A stretch of 64,000 nucleotides of DNA, from the NCBI GenBank assembly GCA_007258455.2, contig VDFB02193867.1, positions 526,806,751 through 526,870,750 on the forward strand, written 5' to 3'. The position numbers were made by a program, and so were the translations under genes. The notes below the pieces were generated by a model. That model made no database searches. It was not told where the DNA came from and was given only the letters and a program-made list of their open reading frames with translations. Below are positions 21,597 through 33,632 of this stretch, in pieces (position 1 is the stretch's first letter; each line of letters starts with the position of its first letter). Origin of the DNA: Sequoia sempervirens. Taxonomy: Eukaryota > Streptophyta > Pinopsida > Cupressales > Cupressaceae.

Positions 21597-23666
21597 AAAT
21601 CTAGATTTTTGGATTTTTTTGGTATTTTCTAGGTTCTAGTAATTTGCATTTTTGGCGGTCTTCGAAGAAAAATTTGGGGTCCAAACTTGCATGAGTCCTT
21701 AAATTTGTTTTCCACATGCATTGTATTTTAGGGATTGAACTAGTTCTCTTGGGGACCCTTCCAATGGTGTAAATAGTTCTGAATTTCAAGTACCGAGTCA
21801 AAAGTTATGACCCCAAAAATTTGGGGTAAATAAATTCCTAGTTTTTTGAAGATGGTTCACATCGGGTTCATCAAAATGTAGAGAAGGGGGATTCGTGGCT
21901 CATTATTTTTCTTCACTCAGAGAGCCCCACAAAGAAAATTTCCCTAAACTAACTCAAGGAACAACACAAGAGTTTTAAAATTGGAAAGAGCAGGTCACGA
22001 AGAATTTTTGGAAAATTTGAAAAACTCTCAGCCAAAGGACATCAGTGCCGGATACAGAGGATAATGTGGTGCATTGGTGTCCAAGAGGTTCATTGGCATC
22101 TCGTACGGACTAGAAAGTGAACTTATCATAGAAAACGGTAGGGTGACTACTAGCAATCAGATCGTTAAGAGCTTACAGAATGCAAGAAAATGAAAAAATG
22201 TAATATAACTGAGAATAAAGTAAGGTAAATGATAAGGTAAGAGAATGAGAGATAGAAAATTCTTACAACCACTCAAATAATGAAGCCTACAACAAGGAAA
22301 TATCTTCAATACCTACATGTGTATGATTTGGAGAAGATGTTGGGGCTGTATAGGGGTTTACCTCAATCAAACCCTCGTTTTGGTATTCCCACCTCCAGGG
22401 ATAGCCAAATAGATAGAGAGAATGAAAGCATGCGATGAGTGATAAAATCAAACCCTGCTCAAGGAGAGAATCCATATCACAAAATATAGGTGATAAAAGC
22501 AATACCTGCTTGAGGAGGATAACCCATATCACAAGATGTATATGCAATAGTTAGGGGATGTGTGAAATCTCAAGATGCTCGCAAGCATAAGATAAGGGAG
22601 ATAGAGATGCAAGGCTTGAGGAAGCCAAAGAGGGAGACATAGTTGTAAGAGCCAAGAGAGTTGCAAAGGGTGTTGTGAGAGCTTCAGAGTTTGAGGCTAC
22701 TGCAACAAGTGAGAGATGTGCAAGCAAGAGAAAGATAGGAAATTTTCCCAAGATATAAGCCAGGAAGGAAGAAGCTAGAGATAAGTTAGAAGCACAAATG
22801 AATTGAAAAGAAAGCCTTTAAAGGAAGAATAGGAGAAAAAAGAAGCTTCCCATGTGGTTACAAGGTGTCTCAGGCCATTACCACTAAATAAAGTATATGA
22901 CAAGTGGATAATATTGTGTGGTCTCACAACATGCCCCAAGATTGAAACACTTGGAGATCCAAGAAAATATATATATACAACTCTTATGGTAAAAGCTAGC
23001 AAGTTGAAAGATCACCGAAAGTGAAAAGAAAAAGGGAAATCTTAATCAAAGAGTACTTTGTAATGAAAGTGTTCTAGATACTGGATACCAGAAACATTTT
23101 GAGAACGAAAAAGGTAATGCAAGTTTAAATGGAAGGCTTCGGTCTGATATTGGAGTTTAGGTAAAATAGAGTCTGGTGAAACCAAAGCCCGAGAAAGTTA
23201 ATGGGTAAAGTTGAATACTGAGTTGCAAAGTAAAGTGAAATTCTAAAAGTTTTAAGATTATCTAATGATTTGGATATTCTAGTAGTCTGGAATATATGCA
23301 GGGATTTTATAATATGCTAGAAAGCATGTTATTTATGAGATTTTTGTACTAACATTTGAATAATGATTTTATTTACATGAGATGTTATACATGTTTTTTT
23401 TTTCTTTAAAAGGGATCTAATATGTGGAATTTGTGATTGTAGGAGATATGGATTGCGATACAAAGTTTGGGTATGGATGAACAGGATAATTTGAAACATG
23501 GATAGAATTACATTTGAACCAGTTCACTTATTTTGGGAGATTATAAGGCAGAGGACTTTGGATCCACTAGAAAACTAGAGATCCCGGTATTGCACTTACA
23601 GTGGAGACAAATGTCAATCTTGGGAGAGCCCATTTCTGAGAGTGGCAAAAGTGGATTCAAGTGAAG
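21597..23666. other. Non-coding middle of repeat copy 1
   Basis: No supported gene. It would be leader or upstream sequence for the minus-strand gag relic. GAGTCAAAAGTTATGACC lies at 21795-21812, a motif shared with elements 1 and 4. Short minus-strand frames at 22287-23002 are featureless. Confidence 0.45.
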
Positions 23667-24059
23667 TGTGGGGATGAAAATTCCACTCCATCATTCTGAA
23701 TCTATGGAAATTCCCTACACACTATCCTAATTCAATTTATTATCCTAGCAATAATAATAGAGTAGAACCCAAAGAGCTTCAATGTGCAATTGGAGTTACC
23801 TTCGTTGACTTTAATTGCAATTCTCCTAAAAGTCACTATATTCCAAGTGCCTTGATGTGATTGGTCCCTTGGATTTCCTCTCATGTATTTTTCTTATCCT
23901 ATTTGATGCTTGTGTTCTATAAAAGGCTAGAGGATACCTCTTTTTCATTTTAAGTTAAGAATTTGTGGATTCTAGAAGAGCATAAAACTTTTCTAAGTTT
24001 TGTTCTTTTTTCTTGTTTTCTGAATTATTCTGACGTAAAAATTTGTATGCACATAGACA
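23667..24059 (+). repeat. LTR-like block with TATA box (copy 1)
   Basis: About 393 bp starting TGTGGGG and ending ACATAGACA. A clear TATAAAAGG lies at 23919-23927, and a degenerate iMet-type primer site (TTAATATCAAAGC) follows within 15 bp. This arrangement suggests a small plus-strand LTR in front of the gag-like frames at 24834-25880. Confidence 0.5.
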
Positions 24060-24833
24060 TTGATTAATATCAAAGCTTATTGGATAGCTACCAATCTCAT
24101 GAATCTTTTATAACTGACTTTGTTAGTTCAACTAAACAAGATTGTATGCTAGGCCATTTAAGGGTGCATATAGAACCTACTCGGTGTCCAAACAATCCCT
24201 CCTCTCTTCAAAATCTTGCACCATTTTATATGTAGTTGTGAACAATTCTAGTGAAGTATAAAGTGGTTTGTTCTATTTTAGTTGATTCTTTGGGGCATGC
24301 ATGGAGAATAACCGGAAGAAAATTTTATTTTTTAGTATTTTTATTCTTTATTTTATAATAGATGTTTAAATTCTTGAAAATATTAAAAAAATTAAATGAA
24401 TGGATGGAATTTTATTGAAAATATTTAGTTTTTTCTATGAAATTGCTGAATGCTTAATGATAAATCTACTTAAATGATAGAAAATGGTTGTTAATGTCAT
24501 GAAATATTATTTCAAATCTTTCGATTTTCATGAAATTTGTCTTTATGAACCAATTAAAAAAACTCACTACCTAATACAATTCAAGATCACCATAGTCCCT
24601 TTGAGATTAACAACAATATCACATCAAACTCGAGAGTGACCCTAGTGCAACCATGACCTGGTTATCGAAGACTTGGGATTAAACTGAAGTCAATCTTTCT
24701 CTATTAAAGAAAAATCCTCCTTTATATTGTCTTTGTTTCATATCTTTCAAGAAGAATAGTCATCTTTGTGGTCTTGTCTATGAAGGTATTATTCACCCTA
24801 TTCCCCTGTGAGTGAAATCATTTTCAATAGGAG
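24060..24833. other. AT-rich leader-like sequence
   Basis: No frame or motif of note between the LTR-like block and the plus-strand relic; it is conserved in copy 2 (36073-36840). Confidence 0.4.
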
Positions 24834-25880
24834 TTGGCACTAGAAGGAGGGCTATCATATGTTGAATTATTAGTTTTGAGTTTAACAAGAAGTTTGCAAA
24901 GTGAAAGTGAGTGCAAGCTGACTTTAAGTATGGAAGTTGAGAAACTTTGGAAAAATTTTAACCAAAAATTACATCTTTTGAGTTTATTCACCTTTGGTAG
25001 AGTTACCGAGTGTAGAATTAATGATACAACTAATCACAATGAACTTGAGTGTGAGATTTTTTAACTGGGTTAAGTTTGGCCATAAGTAAAGTGATTTTGT
25101 TAACATAAGAGGTTCTAACTGCTAGAAAAAGGGGATTGTTAATGAGAAAAAAATTAAACCCTAGTGTAATTGGAAATATTAAAAAATTAACTGATACATC
25201 AAAATAGCTGGAGAACTACGATTATTATAAAGAAAATCCTAACATAATTTTGCAAGAAAATAGGCTAGAACATCAAGATTTAGAGACATTGCATCAAAAA
25301 TGAGGAAACGACATTGATGAGTCATCATTCTCTCTATATGTGGAAAATGTAGATAACGAGTAGCAAGAATATCAAGCAGGAAACACATGTATTGTGCTCC
25401 AAAATGAAAATTTACAAGTTATAATGGAATTTTTCTAATTTTATACAAGATATAGAATATCAAACTTTTTCTTTTTCTCTCTTTGATAACAATATAAATA
25501 GTGTTATATCTCAGTCTAACAAAATGCAAAGTGAAGACAAGGCCAAAAGAATGAATATTTTCAAAGGAGGAGGAAATAGAGAAATGGACACAATTGTTCA
25601 TAGAAATGGACCAGAGCTGGAGGAAGGTAGAGTATGGTCGCATCAGACGAAGTGTGTGCAATCGATCTTTAATGAGATCATTTTCAGACATATGAGCTAT
25701 ATTATTGGTAAGTACACTTTTGAATTTATGATTATTAAATGCAAAAATGTTAAAATAATTCATTGTTATAGTAGGACAGTAGAAATCTTGTTGAAAGAAT
25801 TTAACGATAAACCTATTGTAATTCGTACCAAAATTGCAAAGGAAATAGTCCTAGAAATTGAATTAAACCAAGGGAAGTGA
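24834..25880 (+). pseudogene. Plus-strand gag-like relic of a gypsy element (copy 1)
   Basis: Broken plus-strand frames at 24834-25064 and 25524-25880 (the latter ends KEFNDKPIVIRTKIAKEIVL). They precede a recognisable protease relic at 25905, so I read them as the gag portion of the same plus-strand element. The second frame continues to within about 40 bp of the protease segment. No zinc knuckle is visible. The call rests on position rather than on a specific motif. Confidence 0.4.
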
Positions 25881-25904
25881 CAAGGATAAGTTTCAGGTAG
25901 CCCA

Positions 25905-26370
25905 AGCAGACGCCTCTATAAGCTTGTTCCAAGGGAGGTTGGAGACCCCTCCTTTCTTGCTTACAATCCATGTGTTTGGAAAAAATCTGCATAACTTCCT
26001 ACTAAATTTTGGAGCCTCCATTAATTTTATGCCATTGTAGTATGTCAAGAATTACGAAAAACCCCAGCTCCATCTAAAAGGAATGTGACTCAATTGGACA
26101 AGATTTAGGTAAATGTGGTAGGGGAGATAAAATAAATCCTTGTCCTTGTCCTTATCAGAGCCATTTGGGAGTTAAACCTTATCCTTGTCATTGCCATTTG
26201 TAGTATGTCAAGCATTAGGAATTTCCATATGACAACATCTTGGATTACCATCTAATGGTAATCCATTTCTTACCAACCATTTTGCAAATTCATTTAATTA
26301 TTTACAAATGGATTGGAGAGAGATTTTAACCATAGATTGGAGCATTGATAGTACGACCACTCTTAGGAGT
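25905..26370 (+). pseudogene. Ty3/gypsy aspartic protease relic (plus strand)
   Basis: One frame reads PPFLLTIHVFGKNLHNFLLN then FGASINFMPL. It corresponds to the gypsy protease segment in which an Asp-Ser-Gly-Ala-Ser active site is expected; here the motif is NFGAS, with Asp and Ser lost. QLDKI and NVVGEIK follow as in the family. Stops at about 26037 and 26108 and later frame changes show decay. The downstream polymerase is missing, replaced by unrelated sequence. Confidence 0.6.
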
Positions 26371-27430
26371 ATTCCTTGGAAAATATTAGACAATTTTTTT
26401 AGTTTGGAGCTTGTTGTTTGGTTGTAGGTCAGTCACATATTTTTATGGGTTGCTCTCATTCTATGGAGTTGGCACTCTATTCTTTGTCAAGGTAGTGAGG
26501 ATTTCCAATTGGTGATTGCTTGGAGGTGTTTTGGTAGCACTTTTGAGTTGATTTGGTACAACACAATGTTTAACACACATTCCTATACTTGGAAAATTCC
26601 TTGGTACTATTGGTGTCCTTTGTATAGAGCAGAAAATTCATATTGTACTTCATTGATTTTAGTTTTGAGCAACAGTGATTTGGTTTACTATAGATCTTCC
26701 ATCCTGAAAGAGTTCATCTTTTGAAGGTTTTTGTTGTTAACATTGGTAGCCTACTCTCGATGATTGTTCAAGACAATGAACTTATGCATGCCTTTTTTCA
26801 TCTTTTAGAAATCATTGGAGTTGGAACAACAAGAGGTTTCACAAGTCTTGATGATTGTATCAAAATTGTACAATGGGGGCATGTCAGATCTTTGGGGTCC
26901 TTTGGTGATGAGCTTGTTGAAGTATTACAAAGGATTGTTTTCCTTTTTGCAAGAAGAGTGGAGGAATTTTCATTTGATGGTATGACTCTATGTGACACAT
27001 TGAGGATGCTACTTGTGGGCATAAATCCAGTGTTAGTACTACTATCAACTTTCTAATCTGCCTATGGTTGACATCAGTTCTTTGGCTAAAAATGAGTTGG
27101 ATGACTTCATTAGACAAGTAGTTGAATACTTTATGGTTGTGGCTCGTTGGTAAAAATGATTTGATCATAGGATATGTCTCTTTAGTTTCTACCATATTCA
27201 AATATCCTATATCTTCAGTAGGTTTTCAGATTGATTATTGCTGCCCTTACATTTTAATGTTGGTTACAAAGACATCTTTTCATAAGCGAATGGTTGTAAA
27301 GCCTTGGAAGGCTATTGGGAAGTTGGTTGTGAGTGTTCTTATGAACATAATTTGTTTATATGTTGCCTCCTCTTTGGTAAGTGGCAATCACTACAGACAC
27401 TACATGGACACATTGGAAGGAAACCTATAT
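26371..27430. other. Unassigned sequence before the copia relic
   Basis: Plus-strand frames 26509-26724 and 26721-27056 have natural composition but no recognised motif. They could be the decayed gag/protease part of the copia element that follows. No LTR is recognised here. Confidence 0.3.
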
Positions 27431-28410
27431 GCAATGCCATCCTATTTACAATTGGTTGTGGCATTGGAGAATGTGTCACGTGAATTTTGATAACTTGGAA
27501 AGGATTAGTGCAGTTTAGGTCGTGAGAGATTTACAAAGCATTAGAAATCTTGTTAATGCTATTTGTAGGAATTTTCAATTTGGAAAGCAAGCTAGAAGCC
27601 ATTACAGGTCAAAGGAACAATCTACTATTGGATTACTAGATTCAATTCATATAGATCTATATCATCCTATAAGAGTGAGAAGTCTACAAGGTGAAAGGTA
27701 CTTTATGCTTTTGATTGATGATTATTCTAGATACACATGGGTTATATTTCTTAGAGAGAAATTAGATGCATTAGATAGATTAAAGACATTCAAAGCTATG
27801 ATTGAAAATGAAGAGAATTTGAGGATAAAATGCTCAAGTTTTGACAAAGGTGGAGAATTCACCTCCCTTGAGTTTAATATGTTTTGTGAAGTGCATGGAA
27901 TAAAAAGACAATTATCTACTCTGAGAACTCCTCAGCAAAATGGATTTGTTGAAAGAAAGAACAGAATAATTCAAGAGGTTGCTAGATCAATGATTATTAA
28001 GCTTAGTTTATTGGAAGTCTACTGGATAGAAGTTGTTCATATTTTTGTTTATGTATTCAATTGAGTTCAAGCAAGAGAAAAAAGTACAAATACCCCCTAT
28101 GAGCTATGGTATGGAAGAATTCCTACTATTAAGTATTTCAAGGTATTTGGAAGCAAATGTTATATCAAAAGAGATAGAGAAACTTTAGGAAAGTTTGATG
28201 CAAGAAGTGATGAAGGAATTTTTATTAGATATTCTACTAAAAGCAAAGCCTACAGATGTTTCAATAAAAGATTGAGAAAGATTATAGAGAGTGAAAATGT
28301 CAAGGTTGATGAAACAATGAAGAATTCAATTGATATTGATGGATATGTATCTGATGAACCTGATTACATAAGAATTGAAGAAATTATGGAAGAACAGGAA
28401 AAGGATGAGC
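27431..28410 (+). pseudogene. Ty1/copia integrase relic
   Basis: The HHCC region is partly kept: LWHWRMCHVNFDNLERIS at about 27458-27510, then CRNFQFGKQ, where the second Cys is now Phe. The catalytic core follows in frame 27522-28064: IHIDLYHPI with the first Asp, LLIDDYSRYTWV, a mutated FDKGGEF in place of the usual TDxGGEF, and STLRTPQQNGFVERKNR with the final Glu. A stop at 28062 interrupts before the YELWYGRIPTIKYFKVFG segment. This is the order seen in copia Pol, upstream of RT. Confidence 0.8.
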
Positions 28411-28589
28411 AAGAGAAGTAGAATGAAGAAATGAAAGAGAATAATAAGATCTAGTGGTGTCCCCTAAGACACCTAGATATGTGTAGAAGAATCATTCAAA
28501 AAATTAGATCATTGGAGATAAGAAATAAGGAGCAATGACAAGAAGCAAAGTTGTTGCTGAAGTAAATTTGTGTTTATTTTTTGAGATTG

Positions 28590-30115
28590 AATTGAAGACT
28601 GTAAGTGAAGCATGTAAAGATGAACATTGAATGGAAGCTATGAAAGAAGAGCTTATGTAGATTGAGAAGAACGAAACTTGGGAATTGGTCCCAAGACCAA
28701 TAGATAAAAACATTATTGGATCAAAGTGGGTATTCATAAATGAGTTGAATAAGAATGGAAAAGTGGTTAGAAATAAAGCAAGGCTTGTGTATAAAGGTTA
28801 ATCACAAGTAGAAGCATAGATTTTTAGGATAATTTTGCTCCAATGGCAAGAATGGAAGCTATATGGATGTTCTTAGCATTTTATGCTCATAAATATTTAA
28901 AGGTCTAGTAGATGGATGTCAAGTCTTCATTTTTGAATGATGGTCTAGAAGAAGAGGTCTACATGGAACAACTAAAGGATTTATGTTGTCAGATCAATCG
29001 GATATGGTGCATAGATTGAAGAAAGCTTTATATGGATTGAAGCAAGCTCCTATAGCTTGGTATGCAAGGTTAGAAAATTATTTGAATCAACAAGGTCAAC
29101 AAAGGTATGATAGATAGTAATCTATATTTTAAAATTGAAAATGACAATCTTGATTGTAGTTGCATATTTTGATGCCATTAATTTTGGAGGAAATGAAACT
29201 ATGTGTAAGTTTTTTGTGGAAGAAATGAAAAAAGAATTTGAAATGTCTATGTTTGTAGATATGAATTTATTTCTTGGGCTACAAATTAATCAAATAGAGA
29301 AAGGAATTTTTATTTCACAGTCAAGTATGTGAAAGAGATGTTGAAGAAATTTAGGATGTATAGTTCCAAATTGGTATGTACTCCTATGGTGATTGGTTGC
29401 AAATTGGGTAAAGATGATGATTCACCTAAGGCTGATTCAAGAAAGTATAGATCTATGATTGGTGGACTATTGTATTTGACTGCTACTAGACTAGATATTA
29501 TGCATGTTTTCTGTCTTGTGGCCATATTTCAATAAGATCCTAAGGAAACACATGTTGATGTTAAAATCATATTCAGATATTTGAATGGCACTCTAGATTA
29601 TGGGTTATGGTATCCTAGGGATACTAACTTTATACTAAGTTTTTATACAGATGCAGATTAAGTTGGATGTGTAGATGACAAAAAAGAGTTCAAGTGGTGG
29701 TGTATTATTTCTTGGTTGTAGATTGGTGGCATGGTTGAGTAAAAAGAAAGATTAAGTTTCCTTTTCTACTACTAAAGTTGAGTATATTACTGCCACATCT
29801 TGTTGTACACAAGTTCTATGGATGAAACATACATTGAAATCTATCACAATGGCGTATGATGATCCCATTTCTATCTTCTATGATAACACAAGTGCAATTA
29901 ACATTTCAAAGAATCTAGTGATGCACTCAAGGACAAAGCATATATCTATAAGGTATCATTTCTTGAGAGAGAAGGTCATGGAGAATGAACTAAAGCTTGA
30001 GTATGTTCCAACGAAGGATCAGATTGTTGATATATTTACGAAGGCTCTTCCTAAAGATACTTTTGAGTATCTTCAAGAGAAGTTAGGGGTCATTTCCCCT
30101 CCTTTCTTAAACTAG
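28590..30115 (+). pseudogene. Ty1/copia reverse transcriptase / RNase H relic
   Basis: Copia RT signatures in order: NETWELVPRPIDKNIIGSKW (with a frame change), NKARLVYKG, QMDVKSSFLN, and the catalytic box where YVDD is now YFDA (29164-29175). Then FLGLQINQIEKGIFISQSS, SMIGGLLYLTATRLDIM and RYLNGTLDYGLWYP. RNase H follows with TDAD, a mutated STTKVEY, and YDNTSAINISKN, ending YVPTKDQIVDIFTKALPK and a TAG near 30113. Many stops and indels are present. Loss of two residues of the YVDD box alone would abolish polymerase activity. Confidence 0.85.
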
Positions 30116-30780
30116 ATGCATATTGAGATGCATCAGTCTGGTGGATCTATGGATCTATCTTTCTTTTGGATTGATTTTTGGTGGCTACCTCTCAAGGGGA
30201 GCAGGTAGTGTCATGTGTTGTCATTGTATGAGTATTCTATTTTTTATGTCAAAGAGGAAATCAATGTAAAATATCTTTTTCTTTTTCCATTGATGTCAAA
30301 GGGGGAGAGGAAGAATTTGAAAAAAGAAAAGAAAAGAGGAAGAAAGTGAAAAAGATTATCTACTAAGGGGGAGAAACAGAAAGAAAAATATTGAGAAGTG
30401 TATTTAGAGCTAGTATGTCATCTTTGATGGTTTTTCACATCATGTATTGCCATCAATGACAAAGGGGAAGTTTTTTGCAAGAATGAAAAGAATGAAGGTG
30501 TTGTCATTGATGTCAACTAGTCAATTGGTTATCAACTACTTATTGTCATTAATGTGTCCATTTCATTAGTGATATTTCTACAAGAATGAAAAGAATGAAG
30601 GCGTTGTCATTGATGGAAACTTATATGAAAGTAAGGGAAGCAACCAATATCAAAGAGAGAAAGAAGTATATATTTAGGATGAAGAAGATGCAGATCTTTG
30701 ATTCGGTATACATAATTTTAGAAGAGAAGAGAGAACAAAATTTAAGAGAGAGATGGAGAAGCTAGAAAGGAATGAAAATT
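30116..30780 (+). other. Copia 3' end: purine tracts and possible LTR start
   Basis: Two AAAGGGGGAGA-type tracts (30298-30310 and 30365-30374) follow the Pol stop, as in copia elements. TGTTGTCATTGATGTCAAC at 30499 looks like an LTR start. A repeat of about 103 bp (GAATGAAAAGAATGAAGG at 30481 and 30584) follows. No matching 5' LTR was found, so the end is uncertain. Confidence 0.4.
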
Positions 30781-31564
30781 CCAAGAGATGGCTCCACAGG
30801 TCCTCAGACCCAAGGGGAGTTGAAAAATGTGTCATAGGTCCATAGACCTATAAAAGATGAACAAAAGGCTATGTAGGTACTCTCTCCTACAGAGTTGAAC
30901 AAACTACACCGAAGGACTGCAAACCAATGATGGAAAAATCCCACAGGATGTAAACATCTCATAGGCCCATAGACCTATGAGAAGCTAACCCCCAAGTTAT
31001 CTCTCATGAAGGAAGCCCAATGAAGTAAGTGCCTTATAGGCCCACAGACTTGCAAGAAGGAAACCCCCAATTTCTCTCACATGAAGGAAGCTCAAATGTA
31101 AGGGGATTCCATAGATTCAAACATGAAATCAACTTCATAGGTACACCTACAAAGCAACATGTTAATAAATAGATAAAAAATGTAAGAAAACTCAAAGCAA
31201 CCACATAGAAAAACAAGCAGATAGTCATGCAAACAGTCAACAAGTTGAAAGGATTTCAAAGGGGTCCCTTGGGAACCCTTTAAAAGAAGAGGGGTCCACT
31301 AAAGGGGCATTTCATTTGAAAGACATAGAGAAGAGAGGGGGTTCTTTAAGAAGGACACACATCTCCAAAACAAATTATCATTGCCCCCAACATATAGCGG
31401 AGGAGAACCATGCAAGATACATGATAGAGGTAGACCTCAATATCACTTGTCATTTGAAGGAGAGGAAAGTACATTAGCAATAAATGAGTGATGTCACCTG
31501 AATCAAGGAGTTATTATATTTTATTCTTCAAGGCCTTACATTCACTAGTGGAATGGCTAGGCAC
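30781..31564. repeat. Short diverged tandem repeats with palindromic cores
   Basis: Units around 30830, 30955 and 31030 share ATAGGYCCAYAGACYTRY, AGAAGSAAACCCCCAA and CTCTCWCATGAAGGAAGC words. One has the inverted repeat ATAGGTCCATAGACCTAT. No gene is supported. Confidence 0.45.
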
Positions 31565-32251
31565 TCAATGGTATGCACAGAAAGAATGTGTTTCTCTATC
31601 ATGCTTATGAAATTTCTTACATGTAGGAGGAAGAGTAATCAAGTGGGATTTTAGAAGATAAAATAAAATATGCTCTTGCTCAGATATAGAATGAGGAGTC
31701 GAAAGCAACCCTTTCTCTTTTGGAGAAAATTTTGAATTCTCACAAGAAGAAGACATGAAGATAGTAGATAATGGAGGATATGCATAGAGAGCATTATTCT
31801 AGCAATGGGGATCACACTCTTTTATGGGATCACTATCAACCTTCTTGATAGGATTTCCAACATTATCCTCTTTAATAGAGGTGTGATTATCTTCCTCAAG
31901 AGGAGGAGGTTCAACATCAAGGACATTACAAAAAAAAATTGCATTACCCTGTGATCCAGAAGAATAACCATCTTTGATAGTGAGATCAGATGATGTTATT
32001 GGAAGGCTTAAGAGGATCAATTCAAATTTACATTCTCCACTGAAGGGTTCCGTAAATTATAGAGAACCCCAATCATCACCAAGACATGCATTTTCTTGAG
32101 GAGAGGTAGAAGGACCAGACTTAGGATTTCTTGCTTCAAAAGGATCTTCTTTAGGGACATCTATCTCAAGAGTATCCTTTGTAGTAGGTATTTCTAGAGT
32201 AAACATTGACACATTGGAACACACTGAAGAAATAAGAGTAGGCACAACCAA
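31565..32251 (-). pseudogene. Acidic linker of a gypsy polyprotein downstream of the protease
   Basis: Minus-strand frames 32057-32251 (LEIPTTKDTLEIDVPKEDPF), 31799-32020 (VLDVEPPPLEEDNHTSIKED) and 31565-31756 continue from the protease at 32300-32663 through stops. The composition is acidic, with many Pro, Glu and Asp residues, like the protease-RT spacer of long gypsy polyproteins. No reverse transcriptase follows to the left; the sequence changes to unrelated tandem repeats near 31550. The element is truncated here. Confidence 0.45.
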
Positions 32252-32299
32252 AACCTAACCGACAATTATTATCTCACATAAGTGCATAGCTTTAGGGTT

Positions 32300-32690
32300 A
32301 GCCTTGACTATGACTACTCAATTATTGTAAATGAACTTAATAGATATATGCAAGGTAGATAGGATTGCACCCATACCATGAATCCATGGTCTACCAAGAA
32401 GGATATTGTATGGTAACTTTTCAAACATAACATATACAATGGTGGGTACAATAATGAGTCCCAACCTCAAAGGAAAGACTTATCATGCCTAGGGATTTTT
32501 GACTAACATTTTTGAACCCAGAAATGACAACATAAGAAGAATTAAGGGAAGATGAATCAATACTAATCTTAGGCAATAGATCAATTCTACATACATTGAG
32601 CACTGAACCAACATCAATGAGAGTACATCTAATGCCAATATTATTAATGTTAAATATGGTCATTAGATTGCCCGCTTGCTTTTATACTTT
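32300..32690 (-). pseudogene. Ty3/gypsy aspartic protease relic (minus strand)
   Basis: The frame from 32663 reads IGIRCTLIDVGSVLNVC, where the usual Asp-Gly/Ser-Gly active site is DVG, then RIDLLPKISI and VISGFKNVSQKSLGMISLSF. After a +/-1 shift near 32415 the next frame gives FEKLPYNILLGRPWIHGMGA, the hallmark LLGRPW motif that closes plant gypsy proteases. It lies directly downstream of the gag relic in repeat copy 2 (minus strand), so gag and protease belong together here. Confidence 0.8.
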
Positions 32691-32799
32691 CAGAGGCGAG
32701 AGTTCCTAAGGATAAAATGTAATATTCAACAAATATGCATGAACATGAGCTATCAACATATCAACATCCATCAGCCTAGCAGAGGCAAGAAAGAGGATC

Positions 32800-33632
32800 T
32801 TCTACAATGATTCTTGGAGCATACCTTGATAAAACAGAGGAGATTGAAGCAAGTCCCATAGCGAGATCTTGGTTGGACTAGCATGGATTTGCTCGACAAG
32901 ATCATAATCACTAGGTGCTTTAGTTACAAGTTTAGGAGCTCAAGGAAGACTTGGTTGTTTATTCATTCTATTCTTATAAGTATGGGCTATTGCTCTATAA
33001 GAGGGAGCCATAGAAGGATTAGGGGAATCACCATTAAATGGAAAACTATCAATAGAACAAATCCTTTTAGGAGAAGGATTAGCTGGAGTCACGTAAATGA
33101 TTGGTCTCTTCAATATTTGAGGGGAAACAAAGACATAGATTACATTTAAAAAAACATCACGACTAGTGGAATAATTATTTGAAGAAATATTCTCAACATC
33201 AATCTAGGGAGGATCAGATGTGGAAGGAGATTCATCATTCACTAATGCATCATCTTTCGAAGAGAGTGCATCAAAACAAAATTGAGATTCATCATTCACA
33301 AATGCAATGTCTCTAGAAGAGAGTGCAATGGGATGAAAGGGAGATTCATCATTCACAAACGCATCATCTCTAAAAGAGAGTGCATTGGAATGAATAGAAG
33401 GTACAGTAATGTTAACAAAGGTATCAATGATTTCATCTTCTTATAATAGGATATCCTTCAAAGCAAGAGGAATCTCATGAAAAGGATCAAAGATACCAAG
33501 TGACATGGGAAAAGCCAAGTCACTATCACATGCATGAAATGGAACATCATTAACATGTTGAATAAAATTGGATACTAGACTCACAAAAGAAGATATTAAA
33601 TTCATTTTGGTAGCAAAATTGAGAAAAACCAA
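32800..33632 (-). pseudogene. Ty3/gypsy gag C-terminal relic (copy 2)
   Basis: Starts MVFLNFATKMNLISSF at 33632, a stop at about 33441, then repeated HSNALSFRDDAFVNDESPF-type units, KRPIIYVTPANPSPKRICSI and KISLWDLLQSPLFYQGML. It continues through KILFLASARLMDVDMLIAH into the protease at 32663. The peptide repeat (three units) matches copy 1 but has its own substitutions, so the two copies have drifted independently. Confidence 0.65.

Larger units (their letters stand above)
20755..25868. repeat. 5.1-kb direct repeat, copy 1
   Basis: Colinear with 32789-37876 (offset about 12.0 kb throughout), roughly 90% alike by eye, with the match starting near AGGATCTTCTACAATG and stopping after GAAATTGAATTAAA. 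It contains a minus-strand gypsy gag relic, a long non-coding middle, an LTR-like block with TATA box and a plus-strand gag-like relic. The boundary sequences are not TG...CA, so it is not a simple LTR. Copy 1 keeps a plus-strand protease relic to its right (25905-26370). Copy 2 instead keeps a minus-strand protease to its left. Confidence 0.8.
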
